Source of the DNA: Fen-1231 sp035286465
Lineage (GTDB): Bacteria > Gemmatimonadota > Gemmatimonadetes > Gemmatimonadales > Gemmatimonadaceae
Length of the DNA stretch: 64,000 nt
Assembly (NCBI GenBank): GCA_035286465.1
Contig: DATEDF010000089.1
Span: 162,099 to 226,098 of the forward strand
Reading direction: 5' to 3'
Part shown: positions 51,209-59,527 of the stretch, piece after piece
Position numbering within the stretch: the first letter of the stretch is position 1
How the letters are laid out: every line of letters starts with the position of its first letter
The notes under the pieces: model-generated
Told to the model about the DNA's origin: nothing
Database searches by the model: none
What the model saw: the letters and a program-made list of their open reading frames with translations, nothing else
Program-made: the position numbers and the translations under genes

Positions 51209-51709
51209 TCAGATCGCCTTGAACTCGTCGAACGGTTGCTCGCACGCGTTGCAGTAGTGAATCGCCTTGCACGCGGTGGAGCCGAACTCGCTCCGGAGCA
51301 CCGTGTTGCGCGAGCCGCAGTACGGGCACTGCACGGAGGCGCGGCGCCGCACGAGCGCGATCAGGCCGCCCTGCTCCGCGCGGCCGGGCGGCGCGATGCC
51401 GAAGCGGCGCAACTTCTCGCGCGCCTCCGCGCCGATCCAGTCGGTCGTCCAGGCGGGCGCGTAGACCGTCTCGATGGCGACCTCGGACGCGCCCCGGGCC
51501 TCGAGTGCGGCGCGCATGTCGTGCTCGAGCTCACGCATCGCCGGGCACCCGGAATAGGTCGGCGTGACGGTGATGCGCACCGCGCCGTCGTGCACGTGCA
51601 CGTCGCGTACGATGCCGAGCTCCACCACGCTCACCACGGGCACCTCGGGATCCTTCACCGAGTCGAGGATCCGGAGCACCTCCTCGCGCGAGAGTTCGGT
51701 GCGCGTCAC
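51209..51709 (-). CDS. paaD: 1,2-phenylacetyl-CoA epoxidase subunit PaaD
   Basis: 166 residues. DUF59/MIP18 domain (DSVKDPEVPVVSVVELGIVRDV, with TPTYSGCPAM carrying the conserved Cys) and a C-terminal zinc-ribbon-like part with C-x2-C twice (CPYC and CNAC). PaaD is the subunit thought to serve iron-sulfur or metal assembly of the epoxidase. GTG at 51709 overlaps the paaC stop as GTGA. Confidence 0.93.
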   Translation of the reverse strand: MTRTELSREEVLRILDSVKDPEVPVVSVVELGIVRDVHVHDGAVRITVTPTYSGCPAMRELEHDMRAALEARGASEVAIETVYAPAWTTDWIGAEAREKLRRFGIAPPGRAEQGGLIALVRRRASVQCPYCGSRNTVLRSEFGSTACKAIHYCNACEQPFDEFKAI

Positions 51710-52500
51710 CACGACGCCCCCGGGTGCGAGCGCGCGACGATCTGCATCTCGGCGAGCAGGTGCCCGAGGAACTCGGTGTGGCAGCCCGTCCGTCCGCCGG
51801 TCGCCATCGGACCGTCGGCCGGCACGGCGAGCGTCGCGCGGTGCAGCACGTCGGCGACCATCTCCCGCCACTGCGCGCGGAGGGCCTCGTGGTCCACGCG
51901 AATGCCCTGCCTGGCGACCGCGGCGTCCACCGCGTCGGACTCGAACAGTTCGCCCGTGTACCGCCAGAGCTCATCGAGCGAGCGCTGCGCGCGCGCGTGG
52001 CTCTCTGCCGTGCCGTCACCGAGCTTGAGCATCCAGTCGCTCGAGTGGCGGAGGTGGTACTTGTCTTCCTTCAGCGCCTTGGCGGCGATCCCGGCGAGCG
52101 GCTTGTGCCGCGCGTGCTGCAGCGCGTCCCAGAGCAGCACGCTGTACGCATCGAAGAGGAACTGCCGGGCGATCGTGAAGCCGAAATCGCCGCGCGGCAG
52201 CTCCACGAGCTGGACGTTGCGGAAGGCGATCTCGTCGCGGAAGTACGCGAGGGCATCCGCGTCCCGTTCCCGTCCCTCGGCCTCGCCCGCGAGCGCGAGG
52301 AGCGCGCTCGACTGCCCGACAAGGTCGAGCGCGATGTTCGAGAGCGCGATGTCCTCCTCGAGGATCGGCCCGTGGGCGCACCACTCCGAGAGGCGATGGC
52401 CGAGCACGAGCCGGTCGTCCGCCAGACGGAGCAGATGCTCGAAGGCGGCGTTCGCGACCCGCGCCTCGCGCGTGCCGGCGACTTCGGTGCGCGTCGTCAA
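51706..52500 (-). CDS. paaC: phenylacetyl-CoA epoxidase structural subunit PaaC
   Basis: 264 residues. Ferritin-like PaaC that pairs with PaaA. It has LGHRLSEWCAHGPILEEDIALSNIALDLVGQ and EDKYHLRHSSDWMLKLGDGT, typical blocks of the noncatalytic partner. TTG start at 52500, overlapping the paaB stop as TTGA. Middle gene of paaABCD. Confidence 0.93.
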   Translation of the reverse strand: MTTRTEVAGTREARVANAAFEHLLRLADDRLVLGHRLSEWCAHGPILEEDIALSNIALDLVGQSSALLALAGEAEGRERDADALAYFRDEIAFRNVQLVELPRGDFGFTIARQFLFDAYSVLLWDALQHARHKPLAGIAAKALKEDKYHLRHSSDWMLKLGDGTAESHARAQRSLDELWRYTGELFESDAVDAAVARQGIRVDHEALRAQWREMVADVLHRATLAVPADGPMATGGRTGCHTEFLGHLLAEMQIVARSHPGASW

Positions 52501-52865
52501 AAGACGCGCACCCCGCGCGGCGTCTTGTAGAACTGCGGATGCCGGTACGCCTTGTCGTTCGCCGGATCGAAGAACGGGCCGGCGTCCCCCGGCGACGACG
52601 CGACGATCGCCGCGGACGGCACCACCCAGATGCTGATGGCCTCGCCGCGGCGCGCGTAGACGTCGCGGGCGTTCTGCAGCGCCTGCTCCGCGTCGGCCGC
52701 GTGCACGCTGCCGGCGTGCTCGTGCGGCGCGCCCTGCGCGCTCTGCGTGAAGACCTCCCAGAGCGGCCCCTCGCTGTCGGTGCCGACGGGGCTCGCGGCG
52801 CCCGCGTTGGCCTGCGGTTGCGCGTCCCGCGCGGTGGGCGCGCGCTTCCCCTCGCGCGCCGCCAT
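52497..52865 (-). CDS. paaB: phenylacetyl-CoA epoxidase subunit PaaB, N-terminally extended
   Basis: 122 residues. The C-terminal 90 residues are classic PaaB (LWEVFTQS, HAGSVHAADAEQALQNARD, ISIWVVPSAAI). About 32 extra N-terminal residues, rich in Ala/Arg/Gln, precede them; known PaaB proteins start near the LWEVF segment. ATG at 52863-52865, 2 bases after paaA. No internal ATG/GTG replaces it, so the extension is probably translated. Confidence 0.92.
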   Translation of the reverse strand: MAAREGKRAPTARDAQPQANAGAASPVGTDSEGPLWEVFTQSAQGAPHEHAGSVHAADAEQALQNARDVYARRGEAISIWVVPSAAIVASSPGDAGPFFDPANDKAYRHPQFYKTPRGVRVF

Positions 52866-52867
52866 CG

Positions 52868-53836
52868 CTACGCGGCCTCCGTCGCGCTCGGGCGATGCTT
52901 CTCCGCGTACGCCAGCGCGGCCTCGCGCACCCAGCGCCCCGCCTCGTGCGCCGCGCGGCGCGCGGCGAGCCGCTCCCGGTTGCACGGGCCGTTCCCCCTG
53001 ATCACGCGCGAGAACTCGTCCCAGTCAATCGGCCCGAACGTCCAGTTCTCGGACCTCTCGTCGTACCGGAGGTCGGGATCGGGGAGCGTGAGGTTGACCG
53101 CCTGCGCCTGCGGCACCGTGAGGTTCACGAAGCGCTGCCTGAGCTCGTCGTTCGTCTTCCGCTTCACCCGCCACTTGAGCAGCTCGGCGGTGTTGGGCGA
53201 CTGCGCGTCGCCCGGCCCGAACATCATCAGCGAGGGCCACCACCAGCGGTTCACGGCGTCCTGCACCATCGCGCGCTGCGCCGGCGTTCCGGACGCGAGC
53301 GTCGCGACGATTTCGTAGCCCTGCCGCTTGTGGAAGTTCTCCTCCTTGCAGATGCGGACCATCGCCCGCGCGTACGGCCCGTACGACGCCTTCGCGAGCA
53401 CCACCTGGTTCACGATCGCGGCGCCATCCACGAGCCAGCCGATCACGCCGATGTCGGCCCAGGCGAGCGTCGGATAGTTGAAGATGCTCGAGTACTTCGC
53501 GGTGCCGTCGAGGAGCTGCTGCACCAGCTCGTGGCGATCCACGCCCAGCGTTTCGGTGCCGCAGTAGATGTAGAGTCCGTGTCCCGCCTCGTCCTGCACC
53601 TTCGCGATGAGGGAGAGCTTGCGGCGGAGCGAGGGCGCCCGCGTGATCCAGTTCCCCTCGGGGAGCATCCCGACGATCTCGGAGTGCGCGTGCTGCGACA
53701 TCATCCGCACGAGCTGCCTCCGGTAGCGCTCCGGCATCCAGTCCTTCGGCTCGATGGACTCGCCGGCGGCGATGCGCGCCTCGAACGCGGCGAGCTGCGC
53801 CGGGTCCTCGGCGGAGGCGGGCGGCTTCGGCTCCAT
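52868..53836 (-). CDS. paaA: phenylacetyl-CoA epoxidase catalytic subunit PaaA
   Basis: 322 residues, di-iron monooxygenase that epoxidises the aromatic ring of phenylacetyl-CoA. Ligand segments are VQDEAGHGLYIYC and ICKEENFHKRQGYE, both with ExxH. NRWWWPSLMMFGPGD is the PaaA-specific block. First gene of paaABCD-MFS. A TAGATT hexamer 7 bases before the ATG suggests a leaderless transcript. No paaE reductase gene in the window. Confidence 0.95.
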   Translation of the reverse strand: MEPKPPASAEDPAQLAAFEARIAAGESIEPKDWMPERYRRQLVRMMSQHAHSEIVGMLPEGNWITRAPSLRRKLSLIAKVQDEAGHGLYIYCGTETLGVDRHELVQQLLDGTAKYSSIFNYPTLAWADIGVIGWLVDGAAIVNQVVLAKASYGPYARAMVRICKEENFHKRQGYEIVATLASGTPAQRAMVQDAVNRWWWPSLMMFGPGDAQSPNTAELLKWRVKRKTNDELRQRFVNLTVPQAQAVNLTLPDPDLRYDERSENWTFGPIDWDEFSRVIRGNGPCNRERLAARRAAHEAGRWVREAALAYAEKHRPSATEAA

Positions 53837-53843
53837 GGCCCGT

Positions 53844-53849
53844 AATCTA
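53844..53849 (-). promoter_or_regulatory. -10 element of paaA, predicted leaderless
   Basis: Minus-strand TAGATT followed by 7 bases and the paaA ATG. Same hexamer as upstream of pntA and cheY. No clear -35; the lipoprotein gene ends 35 bases from paaA, so the promoter is squeezed between them. Confidence 0.5.
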
Positions 53850-53871
53850 CAGGCCCGACGGGAGGCTCGCG

Positions 53872-55539
53872 CTACGGCACCGACGTATACGTGAAGACCA
53901 CCTGCACCGACGACAGCGGGTACAGTTTCACCGGGATGGTGAACGTTCCGATGGGCCAGGTGCTCGGCAGATAGTACGTGTGGCTTGCGCGGCCGGCGGA
54001 GTCGGCCACCTTGCGGACGTCGCCCGCCGCCGAGCCGAAGTCCACGAAGGCACCCGCAGCCGGCGATCCACTCGAGGTACGCGCCTCCACCACGAGAGGA
54101 AGTCCGAAATCTTGCCCGATCTGGACGGTCTGGTTGTTGCCGGAGACGATCACGAGCTGCGTGGCGCTCGTGTTGACCACGGCGACGGTGAGCACTGTCG
54201 TCGCCTGCGCGCCACCCGACAGCCGCGCGGTGATCGTTCGCGTGCCTGATGTGCTCGACGCGGTGAAGAGCGTGCTGGCCTGCCCGTTCGACGCGGTGGT
54301 GGCCGACGACGGGTTGAATGAATCGCCGGTGCCCGACGAGCTGAACGTCACGGCCTCCCCGCTCACGGGCTGGCTGTTGCCGTCCACGACCATCACCGTG
54401 ATGGTGGAGGTTCCGCTCGGCGCGATCGCCGACGGCGCGAGCGACACGAAGCTCACCGTGCGCGTCCCCGAGGTGGCCGTCGCCGTGACTTGCAGCGTCG
54501 GCAGGCCCGTCGCGGAGACGTTGAGCGTCTGCTGGCCCACGTTGCTGCCCAACGTCCAGCGCGTCTGCGCGGTGCCGTCAGAGGCAGTGGTGGCACTCGC
54601 GGGAGTGACCGAGCCGCTTCCGACCGAGAAGGACACCGTCACGCCCGGTATCGGCACGCCGTCCGAAGCCACCACCTTGACCACGATCGGGTTCGCGAGC
54701 TGCGAGCCCGCGGGCGCGGACTGGCTGCCTCCCGACACGAGCTGAATCCCCGACGCGCCGAGGCTGACGTTCACGATGACGGTGTCGGACAGGCGATCGG
54801 TGTCCCAGACGCGCACCACGACCTTCGCCGAACCGCGCTTGTTCTGCGCGATGACGAGACCGGTAGCGTCACCCACGACGTTGACGATGCTGTTGTCCAG
54901 CGACTCCCACTCGAGAAGGGCGCCGGGAATCGGCGCGTTGTTCGCGTCGAAGGCCGTGGCGGAGAACTGGAACTGCTGGCCGGGACTGAGACTCGCCGAG
55001 CGAGGCGACGCCACGACCTTCGCGGCGTTGGCGCCTGGCCCGACAAACTCGGCGGTCGCGGTGACCGTCACACCGCCCTGGGCGTTGATGTCCCTCGCGG
55101 TGAACCGGATCGGCGCCACGGAGTAGTAGACGACACCAGCCGCGTTGAGTGCCTGCCCCTCGACTTCGTAGATCGCACCCTCGCCCTGCAAGGGGAACTC
55201 CACCTTGAAGGTGATCGAGGTCTCGTCCTCGACGACGTTCGGCGCGTTGTCCGGGTCGAAGGAGACCGTCTTGATCAGCGTGCGGCGGCTCGACGACCCG
55301 GCCGCGGCGGCAGGATCAACCTTGTAGATGTTGATCCGGACCAGGGCGACGTCGTCACCGGGCCCCGACGTCTGGTTCCCGACCTGCTGGAAGACCGCCT
55401 TGAACTCGAGCGTCGCGCGCGCGCCGGCGCCTGCACCCACCGGCTCGCGTCCGCACGACGCGACCAGGAGAGCGGTGGCAATGGCGAGCGCCGCAAGCGG
55501 CGAGGCATTCCGGAAAGACGTGTGCGCGGAGCGGAACAT
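53872..55539 (-). CDS. lipoprotein with repeated Ig-like domains
   Basis: 555 residues with a lipobox at LLVASC near residue 29. Several bacterial Ig-like (BIG1/BIG2-type) domains follow, about 90-100 residues each, recognisable by PIPGALLEWESLD, PIPGVTVSFSVGSGSVTPASATT and PVSGEAVTFSSSGTG. A short N-terminal part precedes them. Likely outer-membrane anchored surface protein. It shares architecture with the 20904-22499 lipoprotein. Minus-strand TATAAG (55603-55608) may be its promoter. Confidence 0.85.
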   Translation of the reverse strand: MFRSAHTSFRNASPLAALAIATALLVASCGREPVGAGAGARATLEFKAVFQQVGNQTSGPGDDVALVRINIYKVDPAAAAGSSSRRTLIKTVSFDPDNAPNVVEDETSITFKVEFPLQGEGAIYEVEGQALNAAGVVYYSVAPIRFTARDINAQGGVTVTATAEFVGPGANAAKVVASPRSASLSPGQQFQFSATAFDANNAPIPGALLEWESLDNSIVNVVGDATGLVIAQNKRGSAKVVVRVWDTDRLSDTVIVNVSLGASGIQLVSGGSQSAPAGSQLANPIVVKVVASDGVPIPGVTVSFSVGSGSVTPASATTASDGTAQTRWTLGSNVGQQTLNVSATGLPTLQVTATATSGTRTVSFVSLAPSAIAPSGTSTITVMVVDGNSQPVSGEAVTFSSSGTGDSFNPSSATTASNGQASTLFTASSTSGTRTITARLSGGAQATTVLTVAVVNTSATQLVIVSGNNQTVQIGQDFGLPLVVEARTSSGSPAAGAFVDFGSAAGDVRKVADSAGRASHTYYLPSTWPIGTFTIPVKLYPLSSVQVVFTYTSVP

Positions 55540-55602
55540 CGGTCATTCCCCGCGAAAGGGGTTACGGGCGCGCTGGCTCTCGGGGATACGGGATGCGCTT
55601 CC

Positions 55603-55608
55603 CTTATA
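55603..55608 (-). promoter_or_regulatory. -10 element of the Ig-like lipoprotein
   Basis: TATAAG on the minus strand, giving a leader of about 58 bases before the ATG at 55539. The best -35-like TTGCCC is 20 bases upstream, which is long. Confidence 0.4.
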
Positions 55609-55653
55609 GTGGGTTGCGCGGCCGAGCCGGGCAAGCGGGAGCGCCGCGCCCCT

Positions 55654-55683
55654 TTGTGAGGCGCATCACCCCGGCAGTAGATT
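55654..55683 (+). promoter_or_regulatory. promoter of the pnt operon
   Basis: TTGTGA (55654-55659), 18-base spacer, TAGATT (55678-55683); predicted leader about 90 bases. Diverges from the lipoprotein promoter. Confidence 0.55.
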
Positions 55684-55779
55684 TGGTGCGCAGGCCGCAT
55701 CGCACCCCACCCGACGCGCGGGCCCACGCGGCACCGGGCGTTCGCCTTCCGCGGTTCCACCTTCGAACCTCCGTCCGCA

Positions 55780-56865
55780 ATGCGCATAGCAGTCCCCCGG
55801 GAGCGTGCGCCGCGCGAAGCGCGCGTCGCGCTCGTCCCCGAGAGCGTGGCGAAGCTCGTCAAGAACGGCGCCACCGTCGCCGTCGAGCGCGCCGCCGGCC
55901 AGGCCGCCGGCTTTCCCGACGCCCAGTACGAGGCCGCGGGCGCGACCATCGCCCCGGACTTCGCCGCCGCCGCCACAGGCGCCGAGCTCCTCTGCAAAGT
56001 CCAGCCACCGTCGGCGGATGAGGCGTCCGCCGTCGCCGAGCGGAGCGCGCTCATCTCGTACTGGCCGAGCGCGGGCACTGCTGATGCGCTCACGGCGCTC
56101 GATCGCCGAGGGGTGCGCGTGCTGGCGCTCGAGCGGGTGCCGCGCATCACCCGCGCGCAGTCCATGGACGCGCTCTCGTCGCAGGCCACGGTCGCCGGCT
56201 ACAAGGCCGTGCTGGTCGGAGCCACCGCGCTCCCCAAGATGCTCCCGATGCTCACCACGGCGGCGGGGACGATCGCGCCGGCCAAGTGCTTCGTCATCGG
56301 CGCGGGCGTGGCCGGGCTCACGGCGATGGCCACCGCGCGGCGCCTGGGCGCCGTCGTCAGCGGCTTCGACGTGCGCGCGGCCGCGCAGGAGCAGATCCTC
56401 TCGCTCGGCGCCACGCCGCTGAAGCTCGAGCTGGGTGAGGAGGCCGTGGGCGCCGGCGGCTACGCCAAGGCGCAGGCCGCCGACCAGGCGCTCGCGACGC
56501 AGCGCGCAATCCAGAAGCACGTCGCCGACATGGATCTCGTGATCTCGACCGCGGCGATCCCGGGCCAGCGGGCGCCGCTCCTCATCACCGAGGAGGCCGT
56601 GCGCGGGATGAAGACGGGCTCGGTGATCGTGGATCTCGCCGCGGAAACGGGCGGCAACTGCGCCCTCACGAAGCCCGGCGAAACGGTGGAGGCCGGCGGC
56701 GTGCGCATCCTCGCACCGCTCAATCTGCCGAGCCAGGCCGCGTTCCACGCCTCGCAGATGCTCAGCCGCAACATCCTGACGCTCATTCAGCACCTGACGA
56801 AGGACAACACGCTCGCGATTGACGCCGCCGACGAGATCGCGGGCCCCATGCTCGTGCGCCCGTAG
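55780..56865 (+). CDS. pntA: NAD(P) transhydrogenase subunit alpha, part 1
   Basis: 361 residues, the NAD(H)-binding dI domain. N-terminus RIAVPRERAPREARVALVPESV, RQDRA-type segment near 125, and the dinucleotide fold FVIGAGVAGLTAMATARRLGAVV. With the next two genes it couples hydride transfer from NADH to NADP+ to proton movement, making NADPH. ATG with no clear ribosome site. Confidence 0.95.
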   Translation: MRIAVPRERAPREARVALVPESVAKLVKNGATVAVERAAGQAAGFPDAQYEAAGATIAPDFAAAATGAELLCKVQPPSADEASAVAERSALISYWPSAGTADALTALDRRGVRVLALERVPRITRAQSMDALSSQATVAGYKAVLVGATALPKMLPMLTTAAGTIAPAKCFVIGAGVAGLTAMATARRLGAVVSGFDVRAAAQEQILSLGATPLKLELGEEAVGAGGYAKAQAADQALATQRAIQKHVADMDLVISTAAIPGQRAPLLITEEAVRGMKTGSVIVDLAAETGGNCALTKPGETVEAGGVRILAPLNLPSQAAFHASQMLSRNILTLIQHLTKDNTLAIDAADEIAGPMLVRP

Positions 56866-56875
56866 ACCCCTGCCA

Positions 56876-56917
56876 TCTGACGTCTGACGTCTGATGTCTG
56901 ACGTCTGACGTCTGACA
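56876..56917 (+). repeat. six-unit heptanucleotide array inside the pnt operon
   Basis: Six 7-base units in strict phase, consensus TCTGACG (one TCTGATG, one TCTGACA). It fills the gap between pntA and pntAB and ends 9 bases before the next ATG. Confidence 0.9.
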
Positions 56918-56926
56918 TCCGCCCCC

Positions 56927-57286
56927 ATGACCCAGATCTTCCAGCTCTACGTCTTCATCCTCGCGGGCTTCGTCGGCTTCGTGGTGATCAATCGCGTGCC
57001 GCCGCTCCTGCACACGCCGCTGATGTCGGCGACGAACGCCATCTCGGGCATCTCGCTGGTGGGCGCGATCGTCGCCGCCGGCGGGCAGTACGGCCGCCTC
57101 GCGACCATCCTCGGCTTCATCGCGGTGGTGTGTGCGGCCACGAACGTCGTCGCCGGCTTCCTGATCACGGACCGGATGCTGGCGATGTTCAAGGGGCCGC
57201 CCAAGGCAAAGGCCGAGCTGCCGAAGTCGGAGGCCGGGACGCCGAAGCTGGAGACCGGAACGCCGACGCCGGAGGCCGCCAAGTGA
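56927..57286 (+). CDS. pntAB: NAD(P) transhydrogenase subunit alpha, part 2
   Basis: 119 residues; membrane domain II alpha part with three helices (about 5-20, 33-55, 60-80). Contains the FVGFVVINRVPPLLHTPLMSATNAISGI block. Lys/Glu/Thr/Pro-rich tail from about 90. The split of alpha into two genes is the common bacterial three-gene form. Stop overlaps the pntB GTG. Confidence 0.93.
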   Translation: MTQIFQLYVFILAGFVGFVVINRVPPLLHTPLMSATNAISGISLVGAIVAAGGQYGRLATILGFIAVVCAATNVVAGFLITDRMLAMFKGPPKAKAELPKSEAGTPKLETGTPTPEAAK

Positions 57287-58764
57287 TCACCCCGGCCTTC
57301 CCCGCCCTCCTTCTCGCCGCGGCCGACGCGGGATCGGAGGGCACGCGCGAGCTGTTCATCCAGGGCACCTACCTCATCGCGTCCGTCCTCTTCATCCTCG
57401 GCCTCCGCTCGCTCACGCGTCCCGCGAAGGCCCGGCTCGGGATGCAGCAGGCGGCGCTCGGGATGCTCTTCGCCGTCGTCGGTACGCTGCTCAACGCACA
57501 CATCCTGACCTACCAGTGGATTCTCATCGGGCTCGTGGTGGGCGCGATCGCGGGCTACCCGATGGCGATGAAGGTGCCGATGACGGCAATGCCGCAGTTC
57601 ATCGCCTTCTCGCACGCCTTCGGCGCGATCGCGGCGACGCTCGTGGGCGTCGTCGAGTACCGCTCGCTGCACGGCGCGTCCGGCGCCGAAGGGCTCATGA
57701 GCACGGGGCTCACGCGCGGGCTCGCCGCGGCGCTCGGGCTCGAGGTGCTCTTCGGTGCGCTCACCGTGACGGGCTCCTTCATGGCGTTCGGCAAGCTCCA
57801 GGAACTGATCACGGGGCGGCCGATCACCTTCAAGGGGCAGAACGCCGTGAACCTCGCGCTCATCGGCGTGGCGCTCACGGCGCTCGTGCTCCTGGTCGTG
57901 AACCCGGCGAACGTCGCGGCCTTCTACACCGTGCTGGCGCTCGCGCTCTTCCTGGGCGTCTCGATGGTGCTCCCCATCGGCGGCGGCGACATGCCGGTGG
58001 TGATCTCGCTCCTGAACTCCTACGCCGGGCTGGCGGCGGCCGCGACCGGGTTCTCCATCGGCAACAACGTGCTCATCATCGCCGGCGCGCTCGAGGGCGC
58101 GGGCGGCTTCATCCTCTCCGTCATCATGTCGAAGGCGATGAACCGCTCGTTCGGCAACATCATCTTCGGTGCGTTCGGCGCGCCTCCGGCCAGCACGGCG
58201 AAGATCGGCGCGCCGCGCGAGACGAAGACCATTTCCGTCGAGGATGCCGCGACCCAACTCGCGTACGCGTCATCGGTCGTGATCATCCCCGGCTACGGGA
58301 TGGCGGTCGCGCAGGCGCAGCACGTCTGTCGCGAGCTGCACGAGCTGATCCAGAAGAAGGGCGGCGCGGTGAAGTACGCCATCCATCCCGTCGCGGGACG
58401 GATGCCGGGCCACCTGAACGTCATCCTCTCCGAGGCGGGGATTGACTACGGCGCGCTGCTCACCGACGTGGACGACGCCAACCGCGTCCTGCAGACCGCC
58501 GACATCGCCGTGGTCGTCGGCGCGAACGACATCGTGAATCCCGACGCCGACGACGACAAGTCGAGCCCGCTCTACGGCATGCCGATCTTCCGGCCGTGGA
58601 CCGCGCGCGTGGTGTTCGTCAACAAGCGCGGCAAAGGCACGGGGTTCAGCGGCGTCGAGAATCCGCTCTTCTATCGCGACAACACGCTCATGCTCTACGG
58701 CGACGCGAAGACGGCGCTCGGGAATCTGGTGAAGGAGATCAAGGCGCTGGACGAGGGGCATTAG
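57283..58764 (+). CDS. pntB: NAD(P) transhydrogenase subunit beta
   Basis: 493 residues: a membrane domain of about eight helices (about 1-270) and the NADP(H)-binding dIII domain (about 310-493) with VVIIPGYGMAVAQAQ, HPVAGRMPGHLNVIL and GANDIVNPDA. Start GTG at 57283 overlapping the pntAB stop. Completes the proton-pumping transhydrogenase. Confidence 0.95.
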   Translation: MITPAFPALLLAAADAGSEGTRELFIQGTYLIASVLFILGLRSLTRPAKARLGMQQAALGMLFAVVGTLLNAHILTYQWILIGLVVGAIAGYPMAMKVPMTAMPQFIAFSHAFGAIAATLVGVVEYRSLHGASGAEGLMSTGLTRGLAAALGLEVLFGALTVTGSFMAFGKLQELITGRPITFKGQNAVNLALIGVALTALVLLVVNPANVAAFYTVLALALFLGVSMVLPIGGGDMPVVISLLNSYAGLAAAATGFSIGNNVLIIAGALEGAGGFILSVIMSKAMNRSFGNIIFGAFGAPPASTAKIGAPRETKTISVEDAATQLAYASSVVIIPGYGMAVAQAQHVCRELHELIQKKGGAVKYAIHPVAGRMPGHLNVILSEAGIDYGALLTDVDDANRVLQTADIAVVVGANDIVNPDADDDKSSPLYGMPIFRPWTARVVFVNKRGKGTGFSGVENPLFYRDNTLMLYGDAKTALGNLVKEIKALDEGH

Positions 58765-58773
58765 CCCGCGGGC

Positions 58774-58818
58774 GGCGGCAGCCGCCGGGCGCGCCCTGCA
58801 CGCGGGCGGGCGCGCCCG
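58774..58818. terminator. GC-rich structured region between convergent genes
   Basis: GGCGGC-A-GCCGCC (58774-58786) and two copies of the self-complementary GGGCGCGCCC (58787-58818 region) fill the 59-base gap between pntB and the deaminase gene. Likely folds on both strands; no T tract. Confidence 0.4.
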
Positions 58819-58823
58819 CCGCC

Positions 58824-59510
58824 TCAGGCGTTGTAGATCTTGCCGCGCTTCGCCCGGTACAGCTCGAGAACCGCGCGCGCCTCCTCGCGCAGCACGCCGC
58901 GAACGATCGTGACCCCGCGCTCCTCGAGATAGCGGTACGACTCCGGAAACACCGGCCCCTCCTCGAAGGCGAGCCGCGTCGCGTCGGCGCGCGCGGCGCC
59001 GCAGACGAGCCGCGTGACGCCGCTCCAGAGCACGGCGCCCAGGCACATCGCGCACGGCTCGCACGAAGAAACCAGTTCGTGCGGCGGCAGCCCATCCGCG
59101 GCGAGCGTGAAGGAGCCCAGCCGCCGCTGCGCCATCATGAAGGCGACCATCTCGCCGTGCAGCGTGCAGTTGGTGAGCCGGACGACGGAGTTCATCCCGA
59201 CGGACACCAGGCGCCCCGTCGCTGATTCCACGACGAGCGCGGCGAACGGGCCGCCGGTGCCGCACTCGACGTTGGCGCGCGCGAGCGCGATGGCGAGGCG
59301 CATCCGCTCCTCGTCGGTCGCGTAGGCGCGGCTCCAGTCCACCACGTCGTCAACCCACGGGGGGTACGCGATCTGGACAATCGGGTGCGACAGAGCGGGC
59401 TCCGGAGCGGGACGAGGAGGGAAAGTTAGCGGTTCAAACCGTGCCCGGGGTGTCGCCTGTCGAAGTGGTGGCACCAATCCTCGACGGCCCCCGTAGTGTG
59501 CCCGGACCAC
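58824..59510 (-). CDS. cytidine-deaminase-fold nucleoside/guanine deaminase-like protein
   Basis: Zinc deaminase: HGEMVAF (His ligand and catalytic Glu) and SCEPCAMCLGAVLW (two Cys ligands), with the GGPFAALVVES substrate block. Family includes guanine deaminases and related enzymes; the substrate is not certain. The upstream limit is open: the frame starts with GTG at 59510, but the conserved region begins about 45 codons later and GTG codons at 59345/59342 or an unusual CTG near 59393 are possible. The full-length call would run under the next gene's promoter. Confidence 0.82.
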   Translation of the reverse strand: MVRAHYGGRRGLVPPLRQATPRARFEPLTFPPRPAPEPALSHPIVQIAYPPWVDDVVDWSRAYATDEERMRLAIALARANVECGTGGPFAALVVESATGRLVSVGMNSVVRLTNCTLHGEMVAFMMAQRRLGSFTLAADGLPPHELVSSCEPCAMCLGAVLWSGVTRLVCGAARADATRLAFEEGPVFPESYRYLEERGVTIVRGVLREEARAVLELYRAKRGKIYNA

Positions 59511-59527
59511 TCAGCCCCGCCTCTGCC

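Noticed and set aside
59345..59510. GTG at 59510 as the sure start of the deaminase
   Set aside because: Upstream 45 codons are not conserved-looking and overlap the neighbouring promoter region; kept only as the outer limit.
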